This document shows, piece after piece, positions 52,336 to 62,280 of a DNA stretch of 64,000 nucleotides. Positions within the stretch are counted from its first letter, which is position 1; each line of letters opens with the position of its first letter. Source of the DNA: Nostoc sp. NIES-4103 (GTDB taxonomy: Bacteria > Cyanobacteriota > Cyanobacteriia > Cyanobacteriales > Nostocaceae). Under the pieces are notes generated by a model. That model was not told the origin of the DNA. It did not search any database and worked only from the letters and a program-made list of their open reading frames with translations. The DNA lies in assembly GCF_002368335.1 (NCBI RefSeq), contig NZ_AP018288.1:8173787-8237786 (forward strand). The letters are read 5' to 3'. The position numbers and the translations under genes are program-made.

Positions 52336-53343
52336 GTGAAAGCAGTCTTAATGACAGCAGCTGGTAGTCCCGAAGTTTTGCAACTACAAGAAATAGTAAA
52401 TCCTACTGTTCCCGTAGGAAATACTGAGCTTTTAGTCCGCTTGGTAGCAGCTGGTGTTAACCCCATTGACACTAAACTTCGTAGTCGAGGCACTTTCTAC
52501 CCTGAGCAAATGCCTGCTATTTTAGGATGTGATGGTGCTGGTATAGTTGAGGCGGTGGGTGCTGGTGTACAGCGTTTTCGTCCGGGAGACGAAGTTTATT
52601 TTTGTTATGGTGGCTTGGGCGCACACCAAGGTAACTATGCTGAATACACTGTTGTTGATGAAAGGTTTGTGGCGCGTAAACCAGCTTCCATCTCTTTTGC
52701 AGAAGCAGCCGCAGCGCCTTTGGTGTTAATCACTGCTTGGGAAGCTTTGTATGAACGGGGACGACTGGAACCTGGGGAACGGGTTTTGATTCATGCTGGT
52801 GCTGGTGGTGTTGGTCATGTAGCGATTCAATTGGCAAAACTCAAAGGTGCTACTGTCTCTACTACTGTGAGTACTGAAGAAAAGGCAAATTTTGTCAGAC
52901 AACTCGGTGCTGATCATGTAATTTTTTACAAACAAACAGACTTTGTGCAAGCAGCTTTAGATTGGACTGATGGCGAAGGGGTAGATTTAGCTTTTGACAC
53001 TGTAGGCGGCGAAACTTTTTATCAAACCTTTCCGGCTGTGCGAGTGTATGGTGATATTGTGACGATTCTGGAACCAGATCCTCAGACTGTTTGGAAATCT
53101 GCGAGAACACGTAATCTCCGCATTGGCTTGGAATTAATGTTAACACCGATGTTGCTGGGATTGGAGGAAAGTCTTCAGCACCATGCAGATATTCTCGAAC
53201 AGTGTGCTAAATGGATTGATCAGGGTAAGTTGAAAATTCAGGTTAATCATCAGTTTCAGTTAGAAGAAGCAGCAGCGGCACATCAATTACTTGAAAGTGG
53301 AGCGATCGCGGGTAAAATTGTTCTGCTGGTTAGGGATGAATGA
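52336..53343 (+). CDS. Zinc-independent quinone oxidoreductase / MDR family
   Basis: 335 aa. I place the start at GTG 52336 (MKAVLMTAAG), which has CAGGAGGAAAGAATC directly upstream, rather than at TTG 52315. GroES-like N-terminal half with VLQLQEIVNPTVP and GCDGAGIVEAVGAGV; Rossmann half with VLIHAGAGGVGHVAIQLAK and VDLAFDTVGGETF. No zinc-ligand Cys/His pattern is present, so this is the QOR/zeta-crystallin branch reducing quinones or alkenals with NADPH. Full length. It stands alone after a repeat-rich gap. Confidence 0.88.
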   Translation: MKAVLMTAAGSPEVLQLQEIVNPTVPVGNTELLVRLVAAGVNPIDTKLRSRGTFYPEQMPAILGCDGAGIVEAVGAGVQRFRPGDEVYFCYGGLGAHQGNYAEYTVVDERFVARKPASISFAEAAAAPLVLITAWEALYERGRLEPGERVLIHAGAGGVGHVAIQLAKLKGATVSTTVSTEEKANFVRQLGADHVIFYKQTDFVQAALDWTDGEGVDLAFDTVGGETFYQTFPAVRVYGDIVTILEPDPQTVWKSARTRNLRIGLELMLTPMLLGLEESLQHHADILEQCAKWIDQGKLKIQVNHQFQLEEAAAAHQLLESGAIAGKIVLLVRDE

Positions 53344-53573
53344 TATGGTGTTAACTTATCTGGCGTTGCTGAATGGGGGATGGTTTAATTTCACGCAGAA
53401 CCGCAGAGACGCAGAGAGTTTTGGATTTCAATGCAAGGCTAATTGTGTTTTATAGCTGTCGCCAGTAGTGTTAGGACATCAACAGATGATAAAACCTAGA
53501 CACAAAGCGAAAAGTCGGAGCGGCGGCTTCCGCCGATCTGAACTTTTCAAGACAAAGACTTTTTACCCAGTCA

Positions 53574-53643
53574 CCAGTCCCCAGTCCCCAGTCCCCAGTC
53601 CCCAGTCCCCAGTCCCCAGTCCCCAGTCCCCAGTCCCCAGTCC
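53574..53643. repeat. Heptamer tandem repeat (CCAGTCC)x10
   Basis: Ten perfect units before the pentapeptide-repeat gene; reverse complement of the array at 21352-21435. The rest of the 53344-53681 gap contains an inverted copy of the CCGCAGAGACGCAGAG repeat (53400) and no gene. Confidence 0.9.
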
Positions 53644-53681
53644 CTAACTATATGTTTTAAAGGTGGAGTATTGCAGAGATT

Positions 53682-55898
53682 ATGTTCAAAAGTGCTGTGG
53701 GTATCTTTGCGTTACTCTGCGTTTTATTAGTTCTGTTTACTCTCTGCTTACCTTTATCTGTTTGGGCTGGGGAAATACAGGTAGAATCCACTGTTTTAAC
53801 TGTAGAACTGTTGCAAGAACGGCTTCGGACACCGACATTGCATGAAGGTAATTTGACGGTGGATTTACGGGGAATGGTGATTGATTTGCGACCAGAAAAT
53901 GCTGCTTTCCGCGATGTTTTTTACCAATTGCTGCGAAAAGAACTGCAAAAGAGTGGTGCAAAACCTTTGGGTTTAGACCTCAGCCATTCTCTCATTCAAG
54001 GAGATTTTGTGGGTAGCGATTTGGGTTTGAGAATATCTCTGTATGCTCAAGCTGTGGCTCCTATTTTTACCACAACGGAATTAGAACAATTGCAACGTCT
54101 GCGTTTGGTATGTTTGCAATCACTGGCGATGTCTGATGGCAAGTCCCAAGGTGTCTACGCTTTACCCAATTCTAAAGACTGCCGATCGCTTTTGGCAACT
54201 GAAGCAACGCCATCTAGCGATATCACTGTGTTTCGTGGTTCTTTAACATTGGTGGAAACTCGCTTTCATGGCAAAGTTGAGTTTCCCAATACGTTGTTTT
54301 TACAATCTGTAGATGCCCAAGGCGCTATTTTTGTACAACCAACTAACTGGACTGATACTAGATTCAGCCGTTCTTTGAGTTTCAATCATGCAATTTTTCA
54401 GCAGTTGAGTAATTTTCAAGGTAGTATTTTTCTGAATAAAGCTAATTTTAAACAAGCGCAATTTCAGGAAGCTGCTGATTTTCGTAGCAGTATATTTGTA
54501 AATACTGGCAATTTCAATGAAGCTAGTTTTAAAGAATTGGCTAAATTTAATTATGTGCAGTGGCAAGGCAATACAGATTTTTCTTATGTACGTTTTGCCA
54601 ATCAAGTACAGTTTACGAAAGCAAGTTTCAATCAGTCACTTTTGTTGATGGAAACGACTTTTGAGCAAGCTGTTAGCTTTCGAGAAGTGCAGTTTCACCA
54701 AAGTGTAAATCTTCAAGGTGCTAGCATTCTCAACCAAGCAGATTTTAGTGATGCTTGGTTTGCTAGAGAAGCTGATTTAAAGGTAGGTGGTCTCACTTTT
54801 AATTCTAATAAAGCCAGAATTTTAGGTAATCCCGGCGAAATTGGTAGAATGTTTTGGGTGTCAACTTTACAAGGTAATCAAAATGTTTTGCGGAATTTGG
54901 GGCAAAATTTTCGTCAGCAACAGCAAGTAGCCGATGCCAATCAGCTAGAATACATCAAACAAAAATTGCGATTAAGAGAGTTAAGTCATCATTTAGTGGC
55001 GACAAATATTAATAGTGCAAATCTTGCACGTTTAATGGATTTAGGTTTTTCTGCAACTCAGGCTAAAGAGATAGCCAAAAGTCGTAAAATTAAATTTTTT
55101 CGTAGCAGTAGTGAGTTACTGAGTTTGGCAGATATAGATTTAAAAACATACATGCAATTACGCGATCGCTTGGTTGTTGCTGCACCCCTTTCTATTGGAA
55201 GCTGGTTACTGCAAGCTTGGATTTGCTTAGCGTTGAGTGTACTGTTGCTGTTGAGTGGCTACGGTACGAATTTTTGGTTAGTCTTTGGCGTGGGGGGAGT
55301 TGCGATCGCTTACTTTGGTTTACTATTTTGGCTAGTGGATCGCTACCGTCGTCTACTTCCTGTGGCAATTATTCCCACATTTTACGAAACTATATCTATA
55401 TTAGTGAGTTTTGGCGTTTTAGAATTATTGAGCTTGTTAGCTATATTTCGCAATGCTGAACAACCTTGGCTGACGCTGGGGTGTCTTTTAATTATTATTG
55501 TCCCTATACCCGTAGCTTTATTGATTCGACTTTACCAACAAGGACGTTATCACGACTTGATGGACACATCCTATTTTACAGAAGATGGTACATTTCGGCA
55601 GTTGCGATTGTTAATTGGACGTTTGCCAGTGATACCGAGAAATGCAACATTTCGGGAAAGATATATGCCTTTGCTATGCGATCGCCGTTGGAACTGGCTG
55701 AATTATTATGACTTTAGCTTGAATAATCTGGTGAAATTGGGATTTAATGACATTCGCCTGCGAGATGAACATTTACCAGGTATCATCGCCACACTTGCTT
55801 GGTATCAGTGGGGTTTGGGTTTACTTTACATCACCCTGGTTTTGTGGACACTCTCGCGCACCATTCCAGGGTTGAACTTGCTGATTTATTTGAAGTAA
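53682..55898 (+). CDS. Exported pentapeptide-repeat protein with C-terminal membrane domain
   Basis: 738 aa. Signal peptide ending near VWAG, an alpha/beta region (about 35-175), then divergent pentapeptide repeats (about 185-365) with the A(N/D)FxxA pattern, such as ANFKQAQFQEAADF and FNEASFKELAKF. A ComEA/HhH-like helical segment (about 440-490, LARLMDLGFSATQAKEIA and SLADIDLKTYMQLRDRL) is followed by four to five membrane helices (about 500-640 and 710-735). This architecture is found in cyanobacteria without assigned function. It precedes the fucosidase gene by 114 bp on the same strand. Confidence 0.78.
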   Translation: MFKSAVGIFALLCVLLVLFTLCLPLSVWAGEIQVESTVLTVELLQERLRTPTLHEGNLTVDLRGMVIDLRPENAAFRDVFYQLLRKELQKSGAKPLGLDLSHSLIQGDFVGSDLGLRISLYAQAVAPIFTTTELEQLQRLRLVCLQSLAMSDGKSQGVYALPNSKDCRSLLATEATPSSDITVFRGSLTLVETRFHGKVEFPNTLFLQSVDAQGAIFVQPTNWTDTRFSRSLSFNHAIFQQLSNFQGSIFLNKANFKQAQFQEAADFRSSIFVNTGNFNEASFKELAKFNYVQWQGNTDFSYVRFANQVQFTKASFNQSLLLMETTFEQAVSFREVQFHQSVNLQGASILNQADFSDAWFAREADLKVGGLTFNSNKARILGNPGEIGRMFWVSTLQGNQNVLRNLGQNFRQQQQVADANQLEYIKQKLRLRELSHHLVATNINSANLARLMDLGFSATQAKEIAKSRKIKFFRSSSELLSLADIDLKTYMQLRDRLVVAAPLSIGSWLLQAWICLALSVLLLLSGYGTNFWLVFGVGGVAIAYFGLLFWLVDRYRRLLPVAIIPTFYETISILVSFGVLELLSLLAIFRNAEQPWLTLGCLLIIIVPIPVALLIRLYQQGRYHDLMDTSYFTEDGTFRQLRLLIGRLPVIPRNATFRERYMPLLCDRRWNWLNYYDFSLNNLVKLGFNDIRLRDEHLPGIIATLAWYQWGLGLLYITLVLWTLSRTIPGLNLLIYLK

Positions 55899-56012
55899 TT
55901 CTTGTACTTGACTTCTATCAGCAACAAAATAGGCGATTATTATTAGGTATAATTAATGACTGTACTTCTCGAAGTATATTGATAGTAAAATAAAACTATA
56001 GAGAAGCTTGTA

Positions 56013-57455
56013 ATGTTCAAGTATTTTGTGCGTTTGCTGCTTGTGGTAGTATCGTTCGGTGCATTTTGGAGCATGAAAGCTAACTCTGCTTTTGCACAAA
56101 AGTCATACGAACCCACCACCGAGTCGTTATCAAAGCATGAAGTTCCAGACTGGTTTTCAGATGCAAAACTCGGTATTTTCATTCATTGGGGTGTGTACTC
56201 TGTACCTGCTTGGGCACCACTAACCGGCGAATTTAATAAGGTGGTTGCAGAACGTGGTTGGGAATATTGGTTTTTGCACAATCCCTACGCGGAATGGTAT
56301 TTCAATTCGATGAAACTTGAGGGTAGCGACACCTACAATTATCATCGTGCAACCTATGGCGAAAACTTCAACTATGATGACTTTATCCCAAAATTCAACG
56401 CAGCTATTAGAAACTGGAATCCGCAAAAATGGGCGAAACTTTTTTCACGGGTGGGTGCGCGGTATGTTGTGTTAACGACTAAGCATCATGATGGCTTTTT
56501 GTTGTGGCCTAGTAAAACTACAACCCAGCCAGAACGTATAGCTTCGCGGGATATTGTTGGTGAACTGACCCAAGCAGTTCGTACTGAGGGGATGCGAATG
56601 GGGCTGTACTACTCCGGTGGCATAGATTGGTCACAGAAAGATGTTACAGTAACAGATTTCAATACCTTGATAGCAGCAATTATTCAAGATAAAGCCTACG
56701 CAGAATATGCTAACGCCCATTGGCAAGAATTGATTGATCGCTACAAACCGTCAATTCTGTGGAATGATTTAGGATATCCTGTTGGCGAAGCGAATAATAT
56801 CATCGCCTATTTTTACAATCATGTACGAGACGGCGTGGTAAATGATCGCTTTGATTTGGGTGGGCAATTCGGTTTGCATTACGATTTTTCGACACCAGAA
56901 TATAGCCAACTTCAGGAAATCCAGGCTAAAAAATGGGAAGCGACACGAGGTCTAGGTTATTCGTTTGGCTATAATCAAAACGATACCGATTTAAATATGA
57001 TTTCAGTGGATGAACTCGTTGATTTGTTTGTTGATGTAGTCAGCAAAAATGGGAATCTGCTGCTTAATGTCGGGCCTACTGCGGATGGTTCAATACCTAA
57101 AGTGCAAGTCGAACGGTTGCTTGGTTTGGGTAAGTGGTTAGATGTAAACGGCGAAGCTATATTTGGTTCACGGTACTGGATTCGTTCGGAAGATGTAACT
57201 ACTGAAGGCTTGCGAGTGCGCTACACCACAAACAGGGGAAACTTGTACGCCGTGTTGCTTGATACTCCAACTACTGAAAGGATAACGATTCCGGGTTTGA
57301 TTTTGTCGAGAAATACGACAATCACGATGTTGGGTGTACGAGGACGGCTAAAGTGGGAGCAGTACGGACAGAACTTGTTGATAACTTTACCGTCTAGCTG
57401 TAGGCAAAAAAAATCACCAGCCTACACGTTAAAAATCAGTAATATACCTAGTTGA
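56013..57455 (+). CDS. Exported alpha-L-fucosidase (GH29)
   Basis: 480 aa with signal peptide ending near SAFAQ. GH29 signatures: WFSDAKLGIFIHWGVYSVPAW-type block (about residues 49-69), TTKHHDGFLLWPS, and the nucleophile region ILWNDLGYP with Asp252. NLLLNVGPTADGSIP near residue 350 completes the barrel. It should remove terminal alpha-L-fucose from glycans in the periplasm or outside the cell. Position next to an envelope-polysaccharide group suggests trimming of the cell's own exopolysaccharide or use of external glycans. Full length. Confidence 0.9.
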   Translation: MFKYFVRLLLVVVSFGAFWSMKANSAFAQKSYEPTTESLSKHEVPDWFSDAKLGIFIHWGVYSVPAWAPLTGEFNKVVAERGWEYWFLHNPYAEWYFNSMKLEGSDTYNYHRATYGENFNYDDFIPKFNAAIRNWNPQKWAKLFSRVGARYVVLTTKHHDGFLLWPSKTTTQPERIASRDIVGELTQAVRTEGMRMGLYYSGGIDWSQKDVTVTDFNTLIAAIIQDKAYAEYANAHWQELIDRYKPSILWNDLGYPVGEANNIIAYFYNHVRDGVVNDRFDLGGQFGLHYDFSTPEYSQLQEIQAKKWEATRGLGYSFGYNQNDTDLNMISVDELVDLFVDVVSKNGNLLLNVGPTADGSIPKVQVERLLGLGKWLDVNGEAIFGSRYWIRSEDVTTEGLRVRYTTNRGNLYAVLLDTPTTERITIPGLILSRNTTITMLGVRGRLKWEQYGQNLLITLPSSCRQKKSPAYTLKISNIPS

Positions 57456-57489
57456 TGCTCTTTAGATTCAGCCGGGATAAATAACAATA

Positions 57490-57532
57490 CCCCAGCAGCT
57501 AACTTGTGAATATCAGTCCCAGCTGCTTGGGG
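57490..57532. terminator. Bidirectional stem-loop between convergent genes
   Basis: CCCCAGCAGCT pairs with AGCTGCTTGGGG (one bulge) across a 20-nt loop, 35 bp after the fucosidase stop and on the convergent side of the kinase gene. TTGTTAA follows on one side and ATTGTTATTTA on the other. Confidence 0.55.
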
Positions 57533-57663
57533 TTGTTAATGCGATCGCGATCGCTCTAGTTCCTCAACTACCTTTTTATTAAGGAAGCTTTGGGTATTTT
57601 AACTGATTGACAAAATGTACTTTACCTTAAACTCTCACGAGTGGGTTGGGGGTGGGGTGCATT

Positions 57664-59877
57664 TCAATTGTTACTGTTTCCAGCCACCGCTTTTGTATTG
57701 TCCGCACTTGCAGTAGTGAGGTGCGATCGCTCTTCCTCATAATAATAGTAGTAGCTGTAAGGTTCGTTATTCACAATCACACCATTTACTACCTGTCCCA
57801 ACACATTCTGACCAGATTTTTCTAATTGTTCTTTAGCAAAATCTGCATTCACTGAATCAACTACTCCCGGACGAACCACAAACAAAACACCATCAGCCAT
57901 TTGACCTAGAGTAACAGCATCAGCAGCAACATTGATTGAGGGAGCATCAACAATTACAAAATCGTATTTGCTAGCAAAAGTTTCCATCAACGTTGCCATT
58001 CGTAGCGAGTCTAACAAAGAACCTGGACTAGGAGGCAATACTCCAGAAGGCAAGACATCCAAATTATCCATCACATTTTTGACAGCTGTTGTGATTTCAG
58101 CTTGCCCAATAATCAAATTGCTCAAACCTTTACTATTCATCAGTTCCCAAATTTTATGCTGGACTGGACGGCGCAAATCTGCATCTATTAATAAGACTTT
58201 ACGCCCCGTTTGAGCCATTGCCACAGCTAAATTAGCAGATACAGTTGACTTACCTTCTGTGGGTACAGAACTGGTGACAACAATCACTTTTAATTCATTA
58301 TCAGCACTGATAAACTTGAGATTTGCCCTGAGCATTCTGTAAGCTTCACTTATAGGCGATCGCGGAGCATCCCTAACAATAAGCCTTTGGCTATAAGACT
58401 CTGCTTTTTCATCGCTACCAATATATTTTTTCAACTTGCCAACAACAGGAATTACTCCTAATAAAGTCAATCCTAGTAATTCTTTAGCCTCATCAACAGT
58501 CTTAATAGATTTATCTTTTGCTTCCAACAGATATATAGTAGCAAAACTTGCTATACTAGCCAATAAAACTGCACTGAAATAGGTCAATAAACGTGAAGAG
58601 CTTGGCTTATTTGGAACTTCAGCTTGAGATATAATACTAGCATTACCAACATTTTGATTTTCAGCAATATGACTTTCTTGCAGCTTTTGTAGCAGAAGCG
58701 AGTAAGTAGATTGAGCAGCTTGTAATTTACGTTCTAACTGTCGTTGATATTGCTCTAATTTTGGCATAATATTCAAGCGTTGCTTGTAAGCAGCTTGCAA
58801 CTTTGATAAAGTAGCAGTTTGGTTTGCCAAACCCAAACGATTAGACTCTAATTCCACAAGCTTGGCAGCAAGTTGTTGCTGCAAAGCTCCTAGTTGCATG
58901 TTGTTATTGAGTTGTGGTTGACTTGTGTCTGCAACTATTTTAACCCGCTGTTGCAATAGCCCATTTAAAGACTTTAATTTCTCTTGTAAATCTATGATTT
59001 GTGGATGCGTATCTTGTAAAACAGTCCGCCTACCTGCCAGTTGTGATTCTAGCTGTTGGATTTCTTTAAGAATATCTTGCACCCCTGGAGTTTGGCTAAG
59101 GGAAGCCATCATTAGTGCCTGCTGAGAATTCATATCCAATTGCTTGCGAACTGCTAGAGACTGTGCATCAACATTGGCAAGATTAGATTGAACATCACTC
59201 ATTTGTTTTTGTAACTCTCCCATGACTACCACAGACTGAGTTACTTCTTCTTGTAAAGAAACAAGTTGATACTTTTCTTTAAACCTGGCTAATTCTGCTT
59301 CTGTTTGTTGAACAGCTGCTTCTGCATTTGGCAGTTGTTTTTCAATAAATTTGCGGGCTGTTGCTGTTTCGGTTCTGAGTAAATTTATATTTTGCTCTAA
59401 ATAAATTTTTATCAGAACATTAACAACCTTTGCAGCTTGGACTGGATTGGTATCTTTATAAGATATACTTAAAATATCTGTCTTATTGACATTTTTTACC
59501 GTCAAATTATCTAAAAAGTCTTCAGGTGTTATGATTACACCACTATTATCTTTAAGCTGGAGTATACTGATAGTCTTTTGCACAACAGGGAGAGAACGTA
59601 TAACTTCTGCTTCTGTATTGAGAGGATTAATTTGATTATCCTCCACTACTGGTTCTAACTTTCCGATTTCTGTTCCTACTCCTGTTAATGTCGAAGTTGC
59701 ATTATTTCTTTGAAACCGTAGTTTTGCTTCTGCTACATAAGAAGGCTTTTGCAGCACAAACGCAGCCATAATTGAAAGCAATAATACAGAGAAAAAAATG
59801 TTTATGGCAGGTATGTAACGTCGCTTCCAAATTTGCAAATATTTATTTGCGTGTAAAGAGTTTTCTTGGGATTCCAT
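57664..59877 (-). CDS. Polysaccharide co-polymerase / BY-kinase (Wzc type)
   Basis: 737 aa. Wzz domain with membrane helix 1 (about 20-40), a long coiled-coil periplasmic region (about 170-420), membrane helix 2 (about 435-455), then a cytoplasmic kinase. Walker A SSVPTEGKSTVSANLAVAM, Walker A' KVLLIDADLRRP, Walker B DFVIVDAPS, and the C-terminal tyrosine cluster PYSYYYYYEEE that is autophosphorylated in this family. It controls chain length and export of capsule or exopolysaccharide. It heads no obvious operon but is followed upstream by sugar-modifying genes on the same strand. Confidence 0.92.
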   Translation of the reverse strand: MESQENSLHANKYLQIWKRRYIPAINIFFSVLLLSIMAAFVLQKPSYVAEAKLRFQRNNATSTLTGVGTEIGKLEPVVEDNQINPLNTEAEVIRSLPVVQKTISILQLKDNSGVIITPEDFLDNLTVKNVNKTDILSISYKDTNPVQAAKVVNVLIKIYLEQNINLLRTETATARKFIEKQLPNAEAAVQQTEAELARFKEKYQLVSLQEEVTQSVVVMGELQKQMSDVQSNLANVDAQSLAVRKQLDMNSQQALMMASLSQTPGVQDILKEIQQLESQLAGRRTVLQDTHPQIIDLQEKLKSLNGLLQQRVKIVADTSQPQLNNNMQLGALQQQLAAKLVELESNRLGLANQTATLSKLQAAYKQRLNIMPKLEQYQRQLERKLQAAQSTYSLLLQKLQESHIAENQNVGNASIISQAEVPNKPSSSRLLTYFSAVLLASIASFATIYLLEAKDKSIKTVDEAKELLGLTLLGVIPVVGKLKKYIGSDEKAESYSQRLIVRDAPRSPISEAYRMLRANLKFISADNELKVIVVTSSVPTEGKSTVSANLAVAMAQTGRKVLLIDADLRRPVQHKIWELMNSKGLSNLIIGQAEITTAVKNVMDNLDVLPSGVLPPSPGSLLDSLRMATLMETFASKYDFVIVDAPSINVAADAVTLGQMADGVLFVVRPGVVDSVNADFAKEQLEKSGQNVLGQVVNGVIVNNEPYSYYYYYEEERSHLTTASADNTKAVAGNSNN

Positions 59878-60012
59878 AATTACCTGTTTATTTTTGAGAA
59901 ATTTAATTTGGGAAATAATTTTTCTGATACTAAGTTGCAGTTTGAAATAGTACGATTTCTTCCCCCTGCTTCCCCTACCCCCAAAGCTACTCTCTCTGGC
60001 TGAGTAAGCTAA

Positions 60013-61179
60013 CTATTTAAGATGGTGTAGAGAAAATTGATATTTTTCACTGCCATAGTGAATTGCTGTAATTGCATTAATAACTCTCTCTAAATCTTCT
60101 GTTGTCAGATTTGATCCGGAAGGCAAACAAAGACCGTATGTAAATAAATTTTCAGCCACCGTTCCTTTGATGCATTCACACTCAGAAAACACAGGTTGGA
60201 GATGCAAAGGTTTCCACACCGGACGAGTTTCTATTTGTTGTTTGGCAAGTGCAATGCGGACTTGTTCTCTATCAGCACCAAAAGCTTTTGGCTCGATTGT
60301 TAAACAAGTTAACCAGCGGGTTGCACGCCCATAAATAGCTTCTGGCATAAATTCTATGCCTGACAGATTTCCTAAAGTCTTTTGGTAAATTTCAAAGTTA
60401 CGTCGTCTAGCTGCAACTCGCTCATGTAAAACACGTAATTGGCCGCGACCAATGCCAGCCAAAACATTGCTAAGGCGATAGTTATAGCCAATTTCTGAGT
60501 GTTGGTAATGGGGAGCTAAATCACGTGCTTGAGTTGCTAAGAAACGAGCTTTTTTCACTAATTCTGCATCATGGGAAACTAACATTCCCCCACCAGATGT
60601 AGTGATGATTTTATTACCATTGAAGGAGTAAATGCCAATGCGCCCGAAAGTGCCAGGAAAATGCCCTTTGTAAGTAGCGCCTAAAGCTTCAGCTGCATCT
60701 TCAATTAAGGGAATATCGTAGCGATCGCAAGCTTTGAGAATTGGCTCGATATCTGCACTTTGCCCATATAAATGTACAACTACCACAGCTTTGGGTAATT
60801 TGCCAATACGGGCGCGGTGTTCTAAAGCTTCTTGCAATAATTCAGGGTTCATATTCCAGGATATGCGATCGCTATCGATAAATACTGGTTTTGCCCCTAA
60901 ATAAACCACCGGATTTGCAGTAGCTACAAAGGTCAAAGTAGAACAAAAAACTTCATCCCCAGACTCTACGCCTACTAATCGTAAAGCTAAATGTAATGCC
61001 GCTGTTCCAGAACTAACAGCAGCAGCATAACCAGCCTTAGTTAGTTGACAGAATTCTTGCTCAAAAGCATCTACATGTGGCCCTACTGGCGCAATCCAGT
61101 TAGTATCAAAAGCTTCTTGGACAAATTCTATTTCTTGCTTTCCTATATGAGGAGTTGAGAGGAGAATTGGTTTTGTCAT
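60013..61179 (-). CDS. DegT/DnrJ/EryC1/StrS aminotransferase
   Basis: 388 aa PLP enzyme that aminates a keto-sugar nucleotide (or catalyses a related dehydration). SSGTAALHLALRL binds the phosphate, PLIEDAAEALGA contains the PLP Asp, and Lys190 in YSFNGNKIITT forms the Schiff base, so it is an active aminotransferase. The product should feed the polysaccharide handled by the neighbouring BY-kinase. The stop of the GNAT gene lies 28 bp upstream, so they are one operon. Confidence 0.9.
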   Translation of the reverse strand: MTKPILLSTPHIGKQEIEFVQEAFDTNWIAPVGPHVDAFEQEFCQLTKAGYAAAVSSGTAALHLALRLVGVESGDEVFCSTLTFVATANPVVYLGAKPVFIDSDRISWNMNPELLQEALEHRARIGKLPKAVVVVHLYGQSADIEPILKACDRYDIPLIEDAAEALGATYKGHFPGTFGRIGIYSFNGNKIITTSGGGMLVSHDAELVKKARFLATQARDLAPHYQHSEIGYNYRLSNVLAGIGRGQLRVLHERVAARRRNFEIYQKTLGNLSGIEFMPEAIYGRATRWLTCLTIEPKAFGADREQVRIALAKQQIETRPVWKPLHLQPVFSECECIKGTVAENLFTYGLCLPSGSNLTTEDLERVINAITAIHYGSEKYQFSLHHLK

Positions 61180-61207
61180 TCTAGCTTAAGTTAGAGAAAA
61201 TATAAAT

Positions 61208-62086
61208 TCAGTAGCGTCCGGTAAAACGATAGTGTTTGTGTGGATATTTCCAACGCAGGAAATTTTTAATCACGGGATTCATCTCAACCTTGGCTGGAAT
61301 TTGTACGACTGGAAAACCCATTGCTTCTTTGTAGGCAATTAATCCTGGATCTTCAGGAATATGTGGACTATGAACAACTTCACGAATTTGACCACAACGA
61401 CGACAAGCTTGAACAAACTCAAAGGTTAATCCATGACTGATATAGTTTGCTAATGCCTCGGTAGTCATATGAATATATTCAAGATAAGCAGTCCCATCTA
61501 TAGCTGTTCCATAACAATAACCCGCTAATTTTTCATCAATGAGACCTGCAATCACTATTCGATGTTTGTCACTAGTATAGGTTTTGATAGTGTTGAGATA
61601 ATTCTCTTTCGATGGCAGTTTAATATAGTAATTAGTCCTTTCTAAAGATGAACGAAGAACTTCATATCCCTGTTCTTCCAGCAAAGTTGACCCAATTAAC
61701 TGGACAATTTTTACCCGTTTATAACACCTCCTAACCTGACTTCTACGATTTGATGATAAACTCTGCAAATCATAACTAGTAACATCAGATAGTAAATGAA
61801 TTGGTATTGATCCATTAGCAAATTCAGCATCATCTTCATGCAATGCTGAACGATATGACCAGCAAAATGGAGTTGGGCGTGTTGCTTGCTCAAACTTTAA
61901 GCGAGCCATCAAATGAATAGGTCTATACAAACCAGGAAACTTTCCTTCCATCCAGTAGCGCCCTTGATGACAGATAACATGTAAACCTTTTTGGCGTAAT
62001 TCTTTAGCCAATTCTGCTTCCGTTATTGGCATCACAGATGCTTCGGATATATCTTTAATTTGTGATTCGCTTAATGTGTAAACCAT
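61208..62086 (-). CDS. GNAT/FemAB-like acyltransferase
   Basis: 292 aa. The central to C-terminal region (about 115-270) looks like a GNAT fold: RRSQVRRCYKRVKIV, a long strand-helix AGLIDEKLAGYCYGTAIDGT-like stretch (about residues 180-200), and THGLTFEFVQACRR-like helix (as SHGLTFEFVQACRR). The N-terminal about 100 residues match nothing I know. In sugar clusters such enzymes acylate the amino group introduced by a DegT aminotransferase, here the next gene. The family is moderately certain, the substrate inferred. Confidence 0.7.
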   Translation of the reverse strand: MVYTLSESQIKDISEASVMPITEAELAKELRQKGLHVICHQGRYWMEGKFPGLYRPIHLMARLKFEQATRPTPFCWSYRSALHEDDAEFANGSIPIHLLSDVTSYDLQSLSSNRRSQVRRCYKRVKIVQLIGSTLLEEQGYEVLRSSLERTNYYIKLPSKENYLNTIKTYTSDKHRIVIAGLIDEKLAGYCYGTAIDGTAYLEYIHMTTEALANYISHGLTFEFVQACRRCGQIREVVHSPHIPEDPGLIAYKEAMGFPVVQIPAKVEMNPVIKNFLRWKYPHKHYRFTGRY

Positions 62087-62280
62087 ATATTCAGCTTGCC
62101 CTTAATTTCATTAACTATCAAAACAAACTTGAAAAGTAAATTTATTTCCCAGAAGTACGAACGCCCTTTAAAAATGGGGAAATAAAAAGAGGTTTCATCA
62201 CTATGTAGAACTGACGTTATTGTAATTTTTACAAATTACGTTGAACAATATTGCCAGCCTGAATAGTTCATTTGCATAAC